A stretch of DNA of 38,591 nt from Spirochaetaceae bacterium. Lineage in GTDB: Bacteria > Spirochaetota > Spirochaetia > Treponematales > Breznakiellaceae. A program made the translations under genes and the position numbers. The notes below the pieces were generated by a model. It did no database searches. It was not told the DNA's origin and saw nothing but the letters and a program-made list of their open reading frames with translations. Location of the stretch: positions 1 to 38,591 of the forward strand of contig JAISIL010000178.1 in NCBI GenBank assembly GCA_031262035.1, in the 5' to 3' direction. This document shows positions 24,082-30,612 of the stretch, one piece after another (the first letter of the stretch is position 1; each line of letters opens with the position of its first letter).

Positions 24082-25148
24082 TTTATCCTCGCCTCTTCGC
24101 AAACCATGTCGCGCATGTCGCCCATGATGGCGTGGGGAACCGGCAGGGTTAGCATGGTGTGCAAACCGGGGCGGGCGTTGATGATTTGGGGTATCATGTT
24201 GACGCACATGGCGATGGTGCCGATGCCGCCGGGAACCTCGGGGCTGTTCACCATGTTGATATTCGGTGTGCCTTTGATGATTACATAATCGCCGGTCTTA
24301 ACGCCAACCTGTTCCGGTTCTATCTGCTGGGGATGGTCCATTTCGATTTTTAGTTCGCCGTCCACATAGCCGAAGCCCTTCATTGCCACACCGGCTGCAT
24401 TACCCTTGGCGGCAAAACCGTAGGGGCTTTTCCGGTCGACATCGGTGACAATCGGTTCCATGCTCTGTTCAATCTTATCGACCTTCCAGCCGAGGGCATC
24501 GGCAATCATCCTAATTGATTCATGGAAGCCGATATGCCCGGAAATGCTTCCGTCTTTGGCTTTTTGCTTAAATTCTTCCACCGGAAGCCCGATTCCCTGT
24601 TCCTTCATTACCACCGGGCCGAAGGGAGAAAGGCTGTTCACCCGCCGGGAAACAATGTGGTCGACGCTTTCGCAGCAGCCGGTCCAGGCCACCACAAGGA
24701 GGTCCATAATCAAGCCGGGGTTGATGCCTGTTCCCAGCACCGACACGCCGTTTGCCTTGGCAATTTTGTCAAGTTCCTTTGCCAGTTCCGGGTCCTGCGC
24801 CGCAGGATATGCCATTTCTTCGGCACAGGTGATGACATTGATTTTCTTTTCCATGATGAACTTCAGCCTGTCAAATGCCTTTTTGGTATAGGAATCGGTG
24901 CAAAGCAGCACTACATCGGCAGCTTTTTCGGTAATAACGGCGTCAAATTCGCCGACCATAACTTTTTTGGCTTTATCCGCTCCCGGGTCCTTGTCTGTAA
25001 GACCAATTACTTCAAAAAGGCTCTTTCCGGCCTTTGGCGGACGGGCGCACGCGCCAACAACATCCACACCCGTCTTTCCGAGGAGCATTTTCGCCATGCC
25101 CCCACCCATGGAGCCCAGGCCCCAAACGATTACTCTAATGTTTTCCAT
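24078..25148 (-). CDS. ord: 2,4-diaminopentanoate dehydrogenase (Ord)
   Basis: The 356-aa NAD(P)-dependent enzyme deaminates 2,4-diaminopentanoate to 2-amino-4-oxopentanoate, the substrate of OrtAB. The N-terminal Rossmann motif VWGLGSMGGGMAKML is followed by a dihydrodipicolinate-reductase-like middle (CTDSYTKKAFDRL, KKINVITCAEEMAYP, GTGINPGLIMD). The C-terminal half has FHESIRMIADALGW, DYVIIKGTPNINM and VPHAIMGDMRDMV, in line with DAPDH proteins. Ribosome-binding site AAGGA lies 8 nt upstream, and the gene follows ald after only 18 nt. The ornithine 4,5-aminomutase and racemase genes that normally feed it are not in this window. Confidence 0.92.
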   Translation of the reverse strand: MENIRVIVWGLGSMGGGMAKMLLGKTGVDVVGACARPPKAGKSLFEVIGLTDKDPGADKAKKVMVGEFDAVITEKAADVVLLCTDSYTKKAFDRLKFIMEKKINVITCAEEMAYPAAQDPELAKELDKIAKANGVSVLGTGINPGLIMDLLVVAWTGCCESVDHIVSRRVNSLSPFGPVVMKEQGIGLPVEEFKQKAKDGSISGHIGFHESIRMIADALGWKVDKIEQSMEPIVTDVDRKSPYGFAAKGNAAGVAMKGFGYVDGELKIEMDHPQQIEPEQVGVKTGDYVIIKGTPNINMVNSPEVPGGIGTIAMCVNMIPQIINARPGLHTMLTLPVPHAIMGDMRDMVCEEARIK

Positions 25149-25166
25149 ACATATATCCTTCTATAA

Positions 25167-26279
25167 TTATATTACCTTTTCTGCGGGCATATATTCAAGC
25201 CCATGCGCAGACGCTACATCTTTGTAGGTGCAGTGTCCCTTGTAGACATTCAGTCCCTTCATGATGATAGGCGATGCCTTACATGCCGCCTCGGCTCCCT
25301 TGTCGGCAATCATCAAACCGTAGTTCAGGGTGGTGCCGGTAAGGGCAAGGGTGCTGGTTCGGGCAACTGCACCGGGCATATTCGCCACACAGTAGTGAAC
25401 CACATCGTCCACCAGATACACCGGGTTGTCGTGGGTCGTCGCATGAGTCGTCTCGATGCAGCCGCCCTGGTCGACAGCCACATCGACTATCACACTGTGC
25501 TTCTTCATCAGTTTGAGGTGTTCCTTGCGGACAAGATGCGGGGCCTTTGCGCCGGGAATAAGCACAGCACCGACAACCAGATCGGCCTCGGCAATGCAAG
25601 CCTTAACATTTGCCTCATTGGAATAGAGGGTCTGCACTTTGCCGCCAAAAATATCATCGATGTAGGCAAGCCGATTGGCATTTATATCGAGGATGGTAAC
25701 GTCGGCTCCCATGCCTGCTGCAATTTTTGCCGCATTCATGCCGACCACACCGCCGCCCAAGATAACAACCTTCCCGCGGGGAACGCCGGGGACGCCGCTC
25801 AAGAGGACGCCCCGCCCGCCAAAAGGCCGCTCCAGATACTTTGCCCCTTCCTGAATGGCAAGCCGCCCTGCAATTTCGCTCATCGGTTTGAGGCAGGGGA
25901 GGGTGCCATCGGCAAGCTGCATTGTCTCGTAGGCAATCCCGATAATCTTCGCCTTTAAAAGCGCCTTTGTCTGCGGCTCATCCGGAGCCAGATGGAGGTA
26001 GGTGTAGAGAATCTGCCCCTCATGGAACAGGGGAAATTCGCTTTCCTGGGGTTCCTTTACCTTGATAATCATATCGGATTCTGCAAAAATCTTTTTTGCA
26101 TCCGCTTCGATTGCCGCCCCGGCAGCCTTATACTGCTCATCGGGGAAGCCCGCCTCTGTGCCGGCTCCTGCCTGAATGGTCACACTATGTCCGTGTGCCT
26201 TGTAGGCTGCCGCACAATCCGGGGTCATGCCGACACGATATTCGTGCCGTTTTATTTCTTTTACACAACCAATTTTCAT
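25167..26279 (-). CDS. ald: Alanine dehydrogenase
   Basis: The 370-aa enzyme converts L-alanine to pyruvate, ammonia and NADH. The N-terminus MKIGCVKEIKRHEYRVGMTP holds the substrate Arg of the R-V-G/A motif. Next come MIIKVKEPQ with the conserved Lys, YTYLHLAP with the active-site His, then the Rossmann motif VVILGGGVVGMNAAKIA, DVAVDQGGC and the NMPGAVARTST signature. Length and blocks are standard. The ribosome-binding site AGGAG lies about 7 nt before the ATG. In this operon it would use the alanine made by OrtAB. If that alanine is D-form, as in the clostridial pathway, a racemase is needed elsewhere. Confidence 0.95.
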   Translation of the reverse strand: MKIGCVKEIKRHEYRVGMTPDCAAAYKAHGHSVTIQAGAGTEAGFPDEQYKAAGAAIEADAKKIFAESDMIIKVKEPQESEFPLFHEGQILYTYLHLAPDEPQTKALLKAKIIGIAYETMQLADGTLPCLKPMSEIAGRLAIQEGAKYLERPFGGRGVLLSGVPGVPRGKVVILGGGVVGMNAAKIAAGMGADVTILDINANRLAYIDDIFGGKVQTLYSNEANVKACIAEADLVVGAVLIPGAKAPHLVRKEHLKLMKKHSVIVDVAVDQGGCIETTHATTHDNPVYLVDDVVHYCVANMPGAVARTSTLALTGTTLNYGLMIADKGAEAACKASPIIMKGLNVYKGHCTYKDVASAHGLEYMPAEKVI

Positions 26280-26300
26280 TTAACTTTCTCCTATAAGATT

Positions 26301-26381
26301 CTCACGCGGAGGCGCAGGGGGTTTTGCGCTTGATTTGATAGTTGCGCGAAAATCCTCCGCGTCCCCGCGCCTCCACGTGAG
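26301..26381. repeat. Palindromic element CTCACGCGGAGGCGC between M20 gene and ald
   Basis: The arms CTCACGCGGAGGCGC (left) and GCGCCTCCACGTGAG (right) pair with one mismatch, and inner GGGG/CCCC and GCGC blocks extend the pairing. This third sequence family fills the intergenic space, followed by a run of T on the plus strand (A on the transcript). It is unlike the element at 23692 though it sits in the same operon. Confidence 0.8.
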
Positions 26382-26388
26382 CTTTTTT

Positions 26389-27519
26389 TTAATATTTCTG
26401 ATACGCCAGATTCTTAAACAATTCCACTGCCGGTTCCAGAACATCATCCTGGAATTGGAAGTCCTTGTCGTGAATCGGGGCAAATTCAGAACCGAAACTC
26501 ATTCCCCACATGCAACCCGGTGCATGGTGAAGGAAGGCGCCAAAGTCTTCCGAGCCGCCGATGGGGTCTTCAAGCATCGTCACCGGATACTTCAGCTCCT
26601 CGCAGGCTTTAAGGACGCGGTCTACACAGCCGGGGTCGTTTTCCGTGCTGGCAAACTTTTCGTGGAAGGTAGCCTTCACCTCGATGCCTGAATTGGCGCC
26701 GCAGGCCAGCGCATAGTTGATAAAGTTTTCGATGGACTCGTCCATATCTTTATCATACCAGGCGCGGCAGGTCAGATGCAGTTTGCCGTTGCCCACAGCG
26801 CTGCCAAAGACCGGAGTTCCCGCTTCGACATAGCAGATGGTGCACATCGGCATTTTGCCATAGGCCCAGAGATCAAAAAATTCAGGAATGGCGTTGATAA
26901 CTTCCATCATTGCCCGCACCGGGCTTTTTCCCAGCCTTGGGGTGCTGGCATGGGTCGGCTCGCCCTTAAATTCAAGGAGAATACCCGTTGAAGCACAGAA
27001 CATCGGCCCTTTTTTGATGCCCACATTGGTAAAAGGCCCCATATTGCCGTCATGCCAGGCATAAAAGGCATTGATATTCGGCACATCGTCAAAGAAATTG
27101 AGGCATTGGACGGCCCCTTCGGCAGTTTCTTCGCCGGGCTGGAACAGAAAATAGCAATTATTGTCACAGCCCTTCTGGTCTATCTCCAAAATAAGGCCGC
27201 AGAGGGCAGCCATATGGCCGTCATGCCCGCATTTATGGGACCAGCCGGGATTTTTCGATGCCCAGGGCGGCGGGGAATTCCCCTCAGGGATGGGTAGGGC
27301 GTCCATATCCGCCCGGAATGCAATATCCTGCTTGTCATCGCTTACCTTATAGACAACATAGAAGTAGCAGCCTTTATCGACAATCTGCATATTCTGGGTA
27401 TGCTTGCCAATCCAATCCATAAGGAATTTTTTTGTTTCGACTTCTTTCATTGAAGGTTCCGGAATCTTGTGCAGGTCATGGCGCAGGTTTTTAATCAGTT
27501 TCAGGTTTTCACTTTTCAT
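26389..27519 (-). CDS. M20 family metallo-amidohydrolase
   Basis: The 376-aa di-metal hydrolase is of the M20D (hippuricase/AbgB/AmhX-like) kind. The metal ligands are visible in order: CGHDGHMA, GEETAEGA, YAWHDGN and a C-terminal HHAPGC. A dimerisation lid sits at about residues 190-290. M20D enzymes remove acyl groups from amino acids. As the first gene of an operon for ornithine breakdown it may release ornithine, or a related diamino acid, from an acylated or conjugated form. The substrate cannot be told from sequence. GGGAG precedes the ATG by about 10 nt, with a good promoter upstream. The stop is followed directly by the palindromic element before ald. Confidence 0.85.
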   Translation of the reverse strand: MKSENLKLIKNLRHDLHKIPEPSMKEVETKKFLMDWIGKHTQNMQIVDKGCYFYVVYKVSDDKQDIAFRADMDALPIPEGNSPPPWASKNPGWSHKCGHDGHMAALCGLILEIDQKGCDNNCYFLFQPGEETAEGAVQCLNFFDDVPNINAFYAWHDGNMGPFTNVGIKKGPMFCASTGILLEFKGEPTHASTPRLGKSPVRAMMEVINAIPEFFDLWAYGKMPMCTICYVEAGTPVFGSAVGNGKLHLTCRAWYDKDMDESIENFINYALACGANSGIEVKATFHEKFASTENDPGCVDRVLKACEELKYPVTMLEDPIGGSEDFGAFLHHAPGCMWGMSFGSEFAPIHDKDFQFQDDVLEPAVELFKNLAYQKY

Positions 27520-27541
27520 AACACATATCTCCCTTTCTTCT

Positions 27542-27570
27542 ATTATACACCCGAACTGCCGATTTGTAAA
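27542..27570 (-). promoter_or_regulatory. Promoter of the M20-ald-ord-ortA-ortB operon
   Basis: On the minus strand TTTACA (27565-27570), 17 nt, TATAAT (27542-27547). The leader of about 16 nt includes the GGGAG ribosome-binding site. Confidence 0.75.
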
Positions 27571-27628
27571 GGGTAGGGGAGGAAAAAAGTTTCCGGGTAA
27601 GTGATATTGATGTCCTCGTGAGACCTGC

Positions 27629-27657
27629 TTGATATTGAGTTATGAATATGTTATTAT
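27629..27657 (+). promoter_or_regulatory. Promoter of the fic gene, predicted leaderless
   Basis: TTGATA (27629-27634), 17 nt, TATTAT (27652-27657), then 7 nt to the ATG at 27665. No ribosome-binding site fits in between. Confidence 0.6.
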
Positions 27658-27664
27658 CTTTTCG

Positions 27665-28750
27665 ATGACAGATTTTGAGGAATATATCCGGCAGGGGGAA
27701 CCAAGTCAAAAAGAAAAAGCGCAAAATTGGCGTACCGCTATTGGCTTGCAGCAGGTAGATGGGCTCGTGCCTTCGGCATACCTCATCGAGACTGCAAAGC
27801 AGAACATCGAAGGTGACATAACTATCGATGAAGTTAAAAGCCGAATCGATGCTTATTACAAACAGCAAACCGGACGCAACAACGATGATGGCGAGCGCAC
27901 CGAAGAAGCGGATAAGGTCTCTTCACGCATTGCTGAAATTTTGGGCGAAAAAACATTCTCGTTTACACCTTTGGAATACATCAACATTCACCGGCGGCTT
28001 TTTTCGGATATTTACAAGTTTGCGGGAAAAATCCGGGATTATAATATAACAAAGGATGAATGGGTGCTTGATGGTCAAACTGTGCTGTATTCAGACTACG
28101 AAATGATTAAGGATACGCTTGAATATGATTTTAGAGAAGAAAAAGATTTTAATTACAAGAGTTTGACAAAACAGGAACAAGTGGAACATATAGCCAAATT
28201 TATTTCGGGGTTGTGGCAAATACACGCTTTTGGCGAAGGAAATACACGCACAACAGCAGTTTTTGCAATTAAGTATTTACGGAGTTTCGGTTTTGATATA
28301 GAAAATGAACCTTTTGCTCAATATTCCTGGTATTTTCGCAACGCCCTGGTTAGGGCTAATTACAATGACTGGCAAAACAATATTCACGCAACGCAAAAAT
28401 TCTTAATGCTTTTTTTTGGAAATATAATTTTTGGCGAAAATAACGATTTAAAGAACAGAGAAATGCATATTAAATACGGCGAGTATTTAAAACAACAGAG
28501 TATTGAAAAGTTGGGTGCAAATGTCGGTGTAAATGCCGATGTCGGTGTAAATGTCGGTGTAAAAAACGCAATTCTAAGCAATCTAAAGGAAAATCCGAAT
28601 TTAACTATCCAAGAATTAGCAATTAAAGTGAATAAAACAACCAGAACAATAGAGAGAAATATCAAAGAGTTACGCGAAAAAGGCATTATTACCCGTGTCG
28701 GCAGCGATAAAACAGGACATTGGCAAATTTCCGAAGAAGCGGACGGATGA
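27665..28750 (+). CDS. Fic-domain AMP-transferase with VbhA-like N-terminus and C-terminal winged helix
   Basis: The 361-aa protein starts MTDFEEYIRQGEPSQKEKAQ. Residues of about 1-65 resemble the VbhA-type antitoxin domain. The region aligned with its inhibitory S-x-x-x-E-G motif reads LQQVDG (29-34), with Asp in place of Glu. The Fic core has YINIHRRLFSDIYKFAGKIR and the catalytic HAFGEGNTR (187-195), fitting HxFx(D/E)GNxR. Near the end is a short V/G/N repeat (GANVGVNADVGVNVGVK), then a winged helix of about 65 residues (NPNLTIQELAIKVNKTTRTI, then KELREKGIITRVG). Fic proteins usually transfer AMP to a target protein. The start is the first ATG with Fic-family sequence; the upstream part of the frame is promoter. 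Confidence 0.9.
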   Translation: MTDFEEYIRQGEPSQKEKAQNWRTAIGLQQVDGLVPSAYLIETAKQNIEGDITIDEVKSRIDAYYKQQTGRNNDDGERTEEADKVSSRIAEILGEKTFSFTPLEYINIHRRLFSDIYKFAGKIRDYNITKDEWVLDGQTVLYSDYEMIKDTLEYDFREEKDFNYKSLTKQEQVEHIAKFISGLWQIHAFGEGNTRTTAVFAIKYLRSFGFDIENEPFAQYSWYFRNALVRANYNDWQNNIHATQKFLMLFFGNIIFGENNDLKNREMHIKYGEYLKQQSIEKLGANVGVNADVGVNVGVKNAILSNLKENPNLTIQELAIKVNKTTRTIERNIKELREKGIITRVGSDKTGHWQISEEADG

Positions 28751-28801
28751 TAAAACAAGAGGTCAATACTCAAGCTATAGCGTTTGGCAGTGGGCGAGGT
28801 C

Positions 28802-29077
28802 TTAGGCGCTAAGCCGGACTTTTAGGCCCAAAGCCGAGGTAAGACGCACAAAAGTCAAGAGGTTACAATTGGCACCGCTTTCTACCCTTGAAACCTGTTG
28901 CTGTGAAATGCCGCTTTTGGCTGCAAGTTCCCGTTGAGACATTCCTGCATGCTCCCGGGACTCGGCAATTTCTGTAGCAAGGGTAATAATTCTTCTTTCA
29001 TCGTCATAGGCTTTTTTAAAAGTCGGACTTTTTAGCCGTTCTTTAAGATCTTTTTCAAAGGACGAAGTTTTTATCAT
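28802..29077 (-). CDS. HigA-like XRE antitoxin
   Basis: The 91-aa protein has an N-terminal helical segment (FEKDLKERLKSPTFKKAYDD) and an XRE helix-turn-helix of about 45-90 (SQRELAAKSGISQQQVSRVE). Its ATG overlaps the upstream toxin stop by 4 nt. The toxin-first order is the usual HigBA order. It should bind the 20-bp palindrome at 29457-29476 and repress the operon. The gene converges with fic, with about 50 nt between the stops and no clear terminator. Confidence 0.88.
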   Translation of the reverse strand: MIKTSSFEKDLKERLKSPTFKKAYDDERRIITLATEIAESREHAGMSQRELAAKSGISQQQVSRVESGANCNLLTFVRLTSALGLKVRLSA

Positions 29078-29448
29078 GGATAATCCTCCTGTTTATTCGG
29101 GAAACGCTTTAAAAAGTCTTCCCGTCGTTTTTTAGCCAAGCGAATTTCAGATTTTGGAACAGTTTGACTATGCTTTTCAAAGTTATTTGTCAAAACAATC
29201 TGATTTTGAAAGCAAAAAAAGTATAATATTCTTTCTTGTGTTCCGGTTATTTTGACTCGCAATTCATGTATACCGTCTTCCAAAAACGCGGCATAAGGCC
29301 GTGGTAAATTTGGACCTTTATTTTCAAGTTCAGTAATCCATGCATATACCTTGGCGCTTTCATTTTCGGGAAGTGCATGAATAAACTCCTGCACCGGTCT
29401 TGAGCCATCAGGTAGCGGATAATAAATGGCCTTCCACTTCTTTACCAT
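29074..29448 (-). CDS. HigB/RelE-family mRNase toxin (phage Gp49-like)
   Basis: The 124-aa product reads WKAIYYPLPDGSRPVQEFIH, YAWITELENKGPNLPRPYAA, LEDGIHELRVKITGTQERIL, FFCFQNQIVLTNNFEKHSQ and IRLAKKRREDFLKR. This is the order of the Gp49-like HigB toxins, with the LRV-x-R and Lys-rich C-terminal helix used in ribosome-dependent mRNA cutting. The ATG is 5 nt after the -10 box and lacks a ribosome-binding site. It is cotranscribed with the HigA-like gene through an ATGA overlap. Confidence 0.9.
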   Translation of the reverse strand: MVKKWKAIYYPLPDGSRPVQEFIHALPENESAKVYAWITELENKGPNLPRPYAAFLEDGIHELRVKITGTQERILYFFCFQNQIVLTNNFEKHSQTVPKSEIRLAKKRREDFLKRFPNKQEDYP

Positions 29449-29453
29449 ACTCT

Positions 29454-29482
29454 ATCTTACATAATTTATTATGTAATGTCAA
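29454..29482 (-). promoter_or_regulatory. HigBA promoter with embedded 20-bp palindromic operator
   Basis: On the minus strand TTGACA (29477-29482), 17 nt, TAAGAT (29454-29459). The spacer is almost wholly a perfect palindrome with arms TTACATAAT/ATTATGTAA (29457-29476), placed so that bound HigA would block polymerase. The ATG at 29448 lies 5 nt after the -10, which predicts a leaderless transcript. Confidence 0.8.
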
Positions 29483-29552
29483 GGGGGTTTCGAAAAAATT
29501 TTCATGCCCAGCAGGCCCTAATACTTCATTGGAGGGTATCGGGTTAGCATTT

Positions 29553-29680
29553 TTATCTAAAGCGATACTCAATACCTGCTTGTTTCATGATAAGATTTGC
29601 TATATGGCGTGATTTTGCCGTTTTATATGACAGCCATTCTTGAGAAGTTGCTCACGGACCGGTTTTTCAAAAAATGGCAT
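29553..29680 (-). pseudogene. HicA toxin remnant with internal deletion and frameshift
   Basis: From the ATG at 29680 the frame reads MPFFEKPVREQLLKNGCHIK and RQ, the HicA N-terminus, then stops at 29600. In another frame 29617-29553 reads KSRHIANLIMKQAGIEYRFR, the usual HicA C-terminus. The middle, including the GDH-type catalytic His segment, is missing. The break lies near repeated CAAA bases. The toxin should be inactive. The ATG overlaps the hicB stop (TGATG). Confidence 0.75.
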
Positions 29681-29895
29681 CAGGCGTATGCCTTTTCACG
29701 GCGATGTGTCTCAAAATCGAGTATAACCTCGCTTGGTTTACCATTCTCGGCAAGTATTTCCGGGGCAATATATCGAACCCGTTCTATAAGGGCATCATAA
29801 GAACCAGCTTCTAAGGCAAGCGGAATATCATCATTTTCTGCTGTCCAAACCCGCGCTTCATTGTCCCAATTCATATTAACAATATATTCTGGCAT
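29680..29895 (-). CDS. HicB-like antitoxin (DUF1902-like)
   Basis: The 71-aa protein reads MPEYIVNMNWDNEARVWTAE, NDDIPLALEAGSYDALIERV and RYIAPEILAENGKPSE, a partial RNase-H-like HicB fold of the DUF1902 type. CGGAGG lies 7 nt before the ATG. Its stop overlaps the hicA remnant (TGATG), so antitoxin-first order holds here. With hicA broken it is an orphan. It has no visible DNA-binding tail, so it may not autoregulate. Confidence 0.75.
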   Translation of the reverse strand: MPEYIVNMNWDNEARVWTAENDDIPLALEAGSYDALIERVRYIAPEILAENGKPSEVILDFETHRREKAYA

Positions 29896-29917
29896 ATCGA
29901 AACCTCCGTATCAATTA

Positions 29918-29946
29918 ATTTTAGTCTTTTTAGGCTTGTATGTCAA
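29918..29946 (-). promoter_or_regulatory. Promoter of the hicB/hicA-remnant operon
   Basis: On the minus strand TTGACA (29941-29946), 17 nt, TAAAAT (29918-29923), then a leader of about 16 nt with CGGAGG. Confidence 0.75.
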
Positions 29947-30006
29947 GTAGCGGTTTTACAAAAAAGTTTCAGGACAAGCTGGGGTTAATACTTCATTGGA
30001 GGCTTA

Positions 30007-30414
30007 TCATCGCTCTGCTTTCTCGTAATGCTTTCTCATTTTTGTTGTTGCTCTTGTTGCAGTCTGAATAAAGTCAGATTTTAATGAATTTGCGATATGT
30101 TTGACCAGAGCATTATCAATTGAATCTAAATATTTGAGTATTTCAGCAGATTTTTCTGGTTCAATAGAAGGTTGTTCGGGTAAAAAAAGCTGATAAATTT
30201 CGATATTTAGGCCTTTGGCTATTCTGGCGAGAGTTCCTGGGTGAGGCCATTTCTTTCCAAGTTCAATATCGCTTAAGAAGGCGGTTGACATATTCAGGTC
30301 TGAAGACAAGTCTAACTGTGAGAGACCTGCTTGTTCTCGAAATCGCCTAATGTTGATGGCCAACAATTTCCGAAATTCCTGGGCTTCTTTTGGTTCTTTT
30401 GCTTCTTTTTTCAT
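30007..30414 (-). CDS. XRE-family transcriptional regulator
   Basis: The 135-aa protein has a helix-turn-helix at about 15-75 (NIRRFREQAGLSQLDLSSDL, FLSDIELGKKWPHPGTLARI) and a C-terminal helical part (SAEILKYLDSIDNALVKHIA) likely for dimerisation. It is divergent from the three-gene envelope operon at 30613. A 23-bp palindrome at 30484-30506 lies between the two. It is inferred to regulate itself and the envelope operon. It has no adjacent toxin, so a plain regulator is more likely than an antitoxin. Confidence 0.85.
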   Translation of the reverse strand: MKKEAKEPKEAQEFRKLLAINIRRFREQAGLSQLDLSSDLNMSTAFLSDIELGKKWPHPGTLARIAKGLNIEIYQLFLPEQPSIEPEKSAEILKYLDSIDNALVKHIANSLKSDFIQTATRATTKMRKHYEKAER

Positions 30415-30483
30415 TTATATATTTTCTCATTTTTTTTATATCCCCCTTGCGCTTTTTTCAAAACTCTGTTAGAATATCATATA

Positions 30484-30506
30484 CTAATACTCTGTTTGAG
30501 TATTAG
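30484..30506. promoter_or_regulatory. Palindromic operator candidate in divergent regulator/envelope-operon region
   Basis: Perfect 9-bp arms CTAATACTC / GAGTATTAG with a 5-bp spacer, in an AT-rich stretch with promoter-like CTATAAAAT beside it. A second short palindrome, AGTCTACTAGACT, lies at 30521-30533. The size fits an XRE dimer site. Confidence 0.6.
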
Positions 30507-30612
30507 CTATAAAATTTTTAAGTCTACTAGACTAACCAAGTGAAAAACCGTCCGTTGGATGGTCAAAATAAAGCCTCGGAAACGGGGTGAAATAGAAAAA
30601 AGGGGTTTCATT

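Larger units (their letters stand above)
29477..30002. repeat. Direct repeat pair of about 60 nt flanking the hicBA segment
   Basis: 29477-29535 and 29941-30002 both start TGTCAAG, hold a GGTTT...AAAAAA.TTTCA core and a CCAGC/AAGCTGGG block, and end in the identical 17-mer TAATACTTCATTGGAGG. Each starts at the -35 box of a minus-strand TA promoter. They bracket the hicB/hicA segment. Confidence 0.65.
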
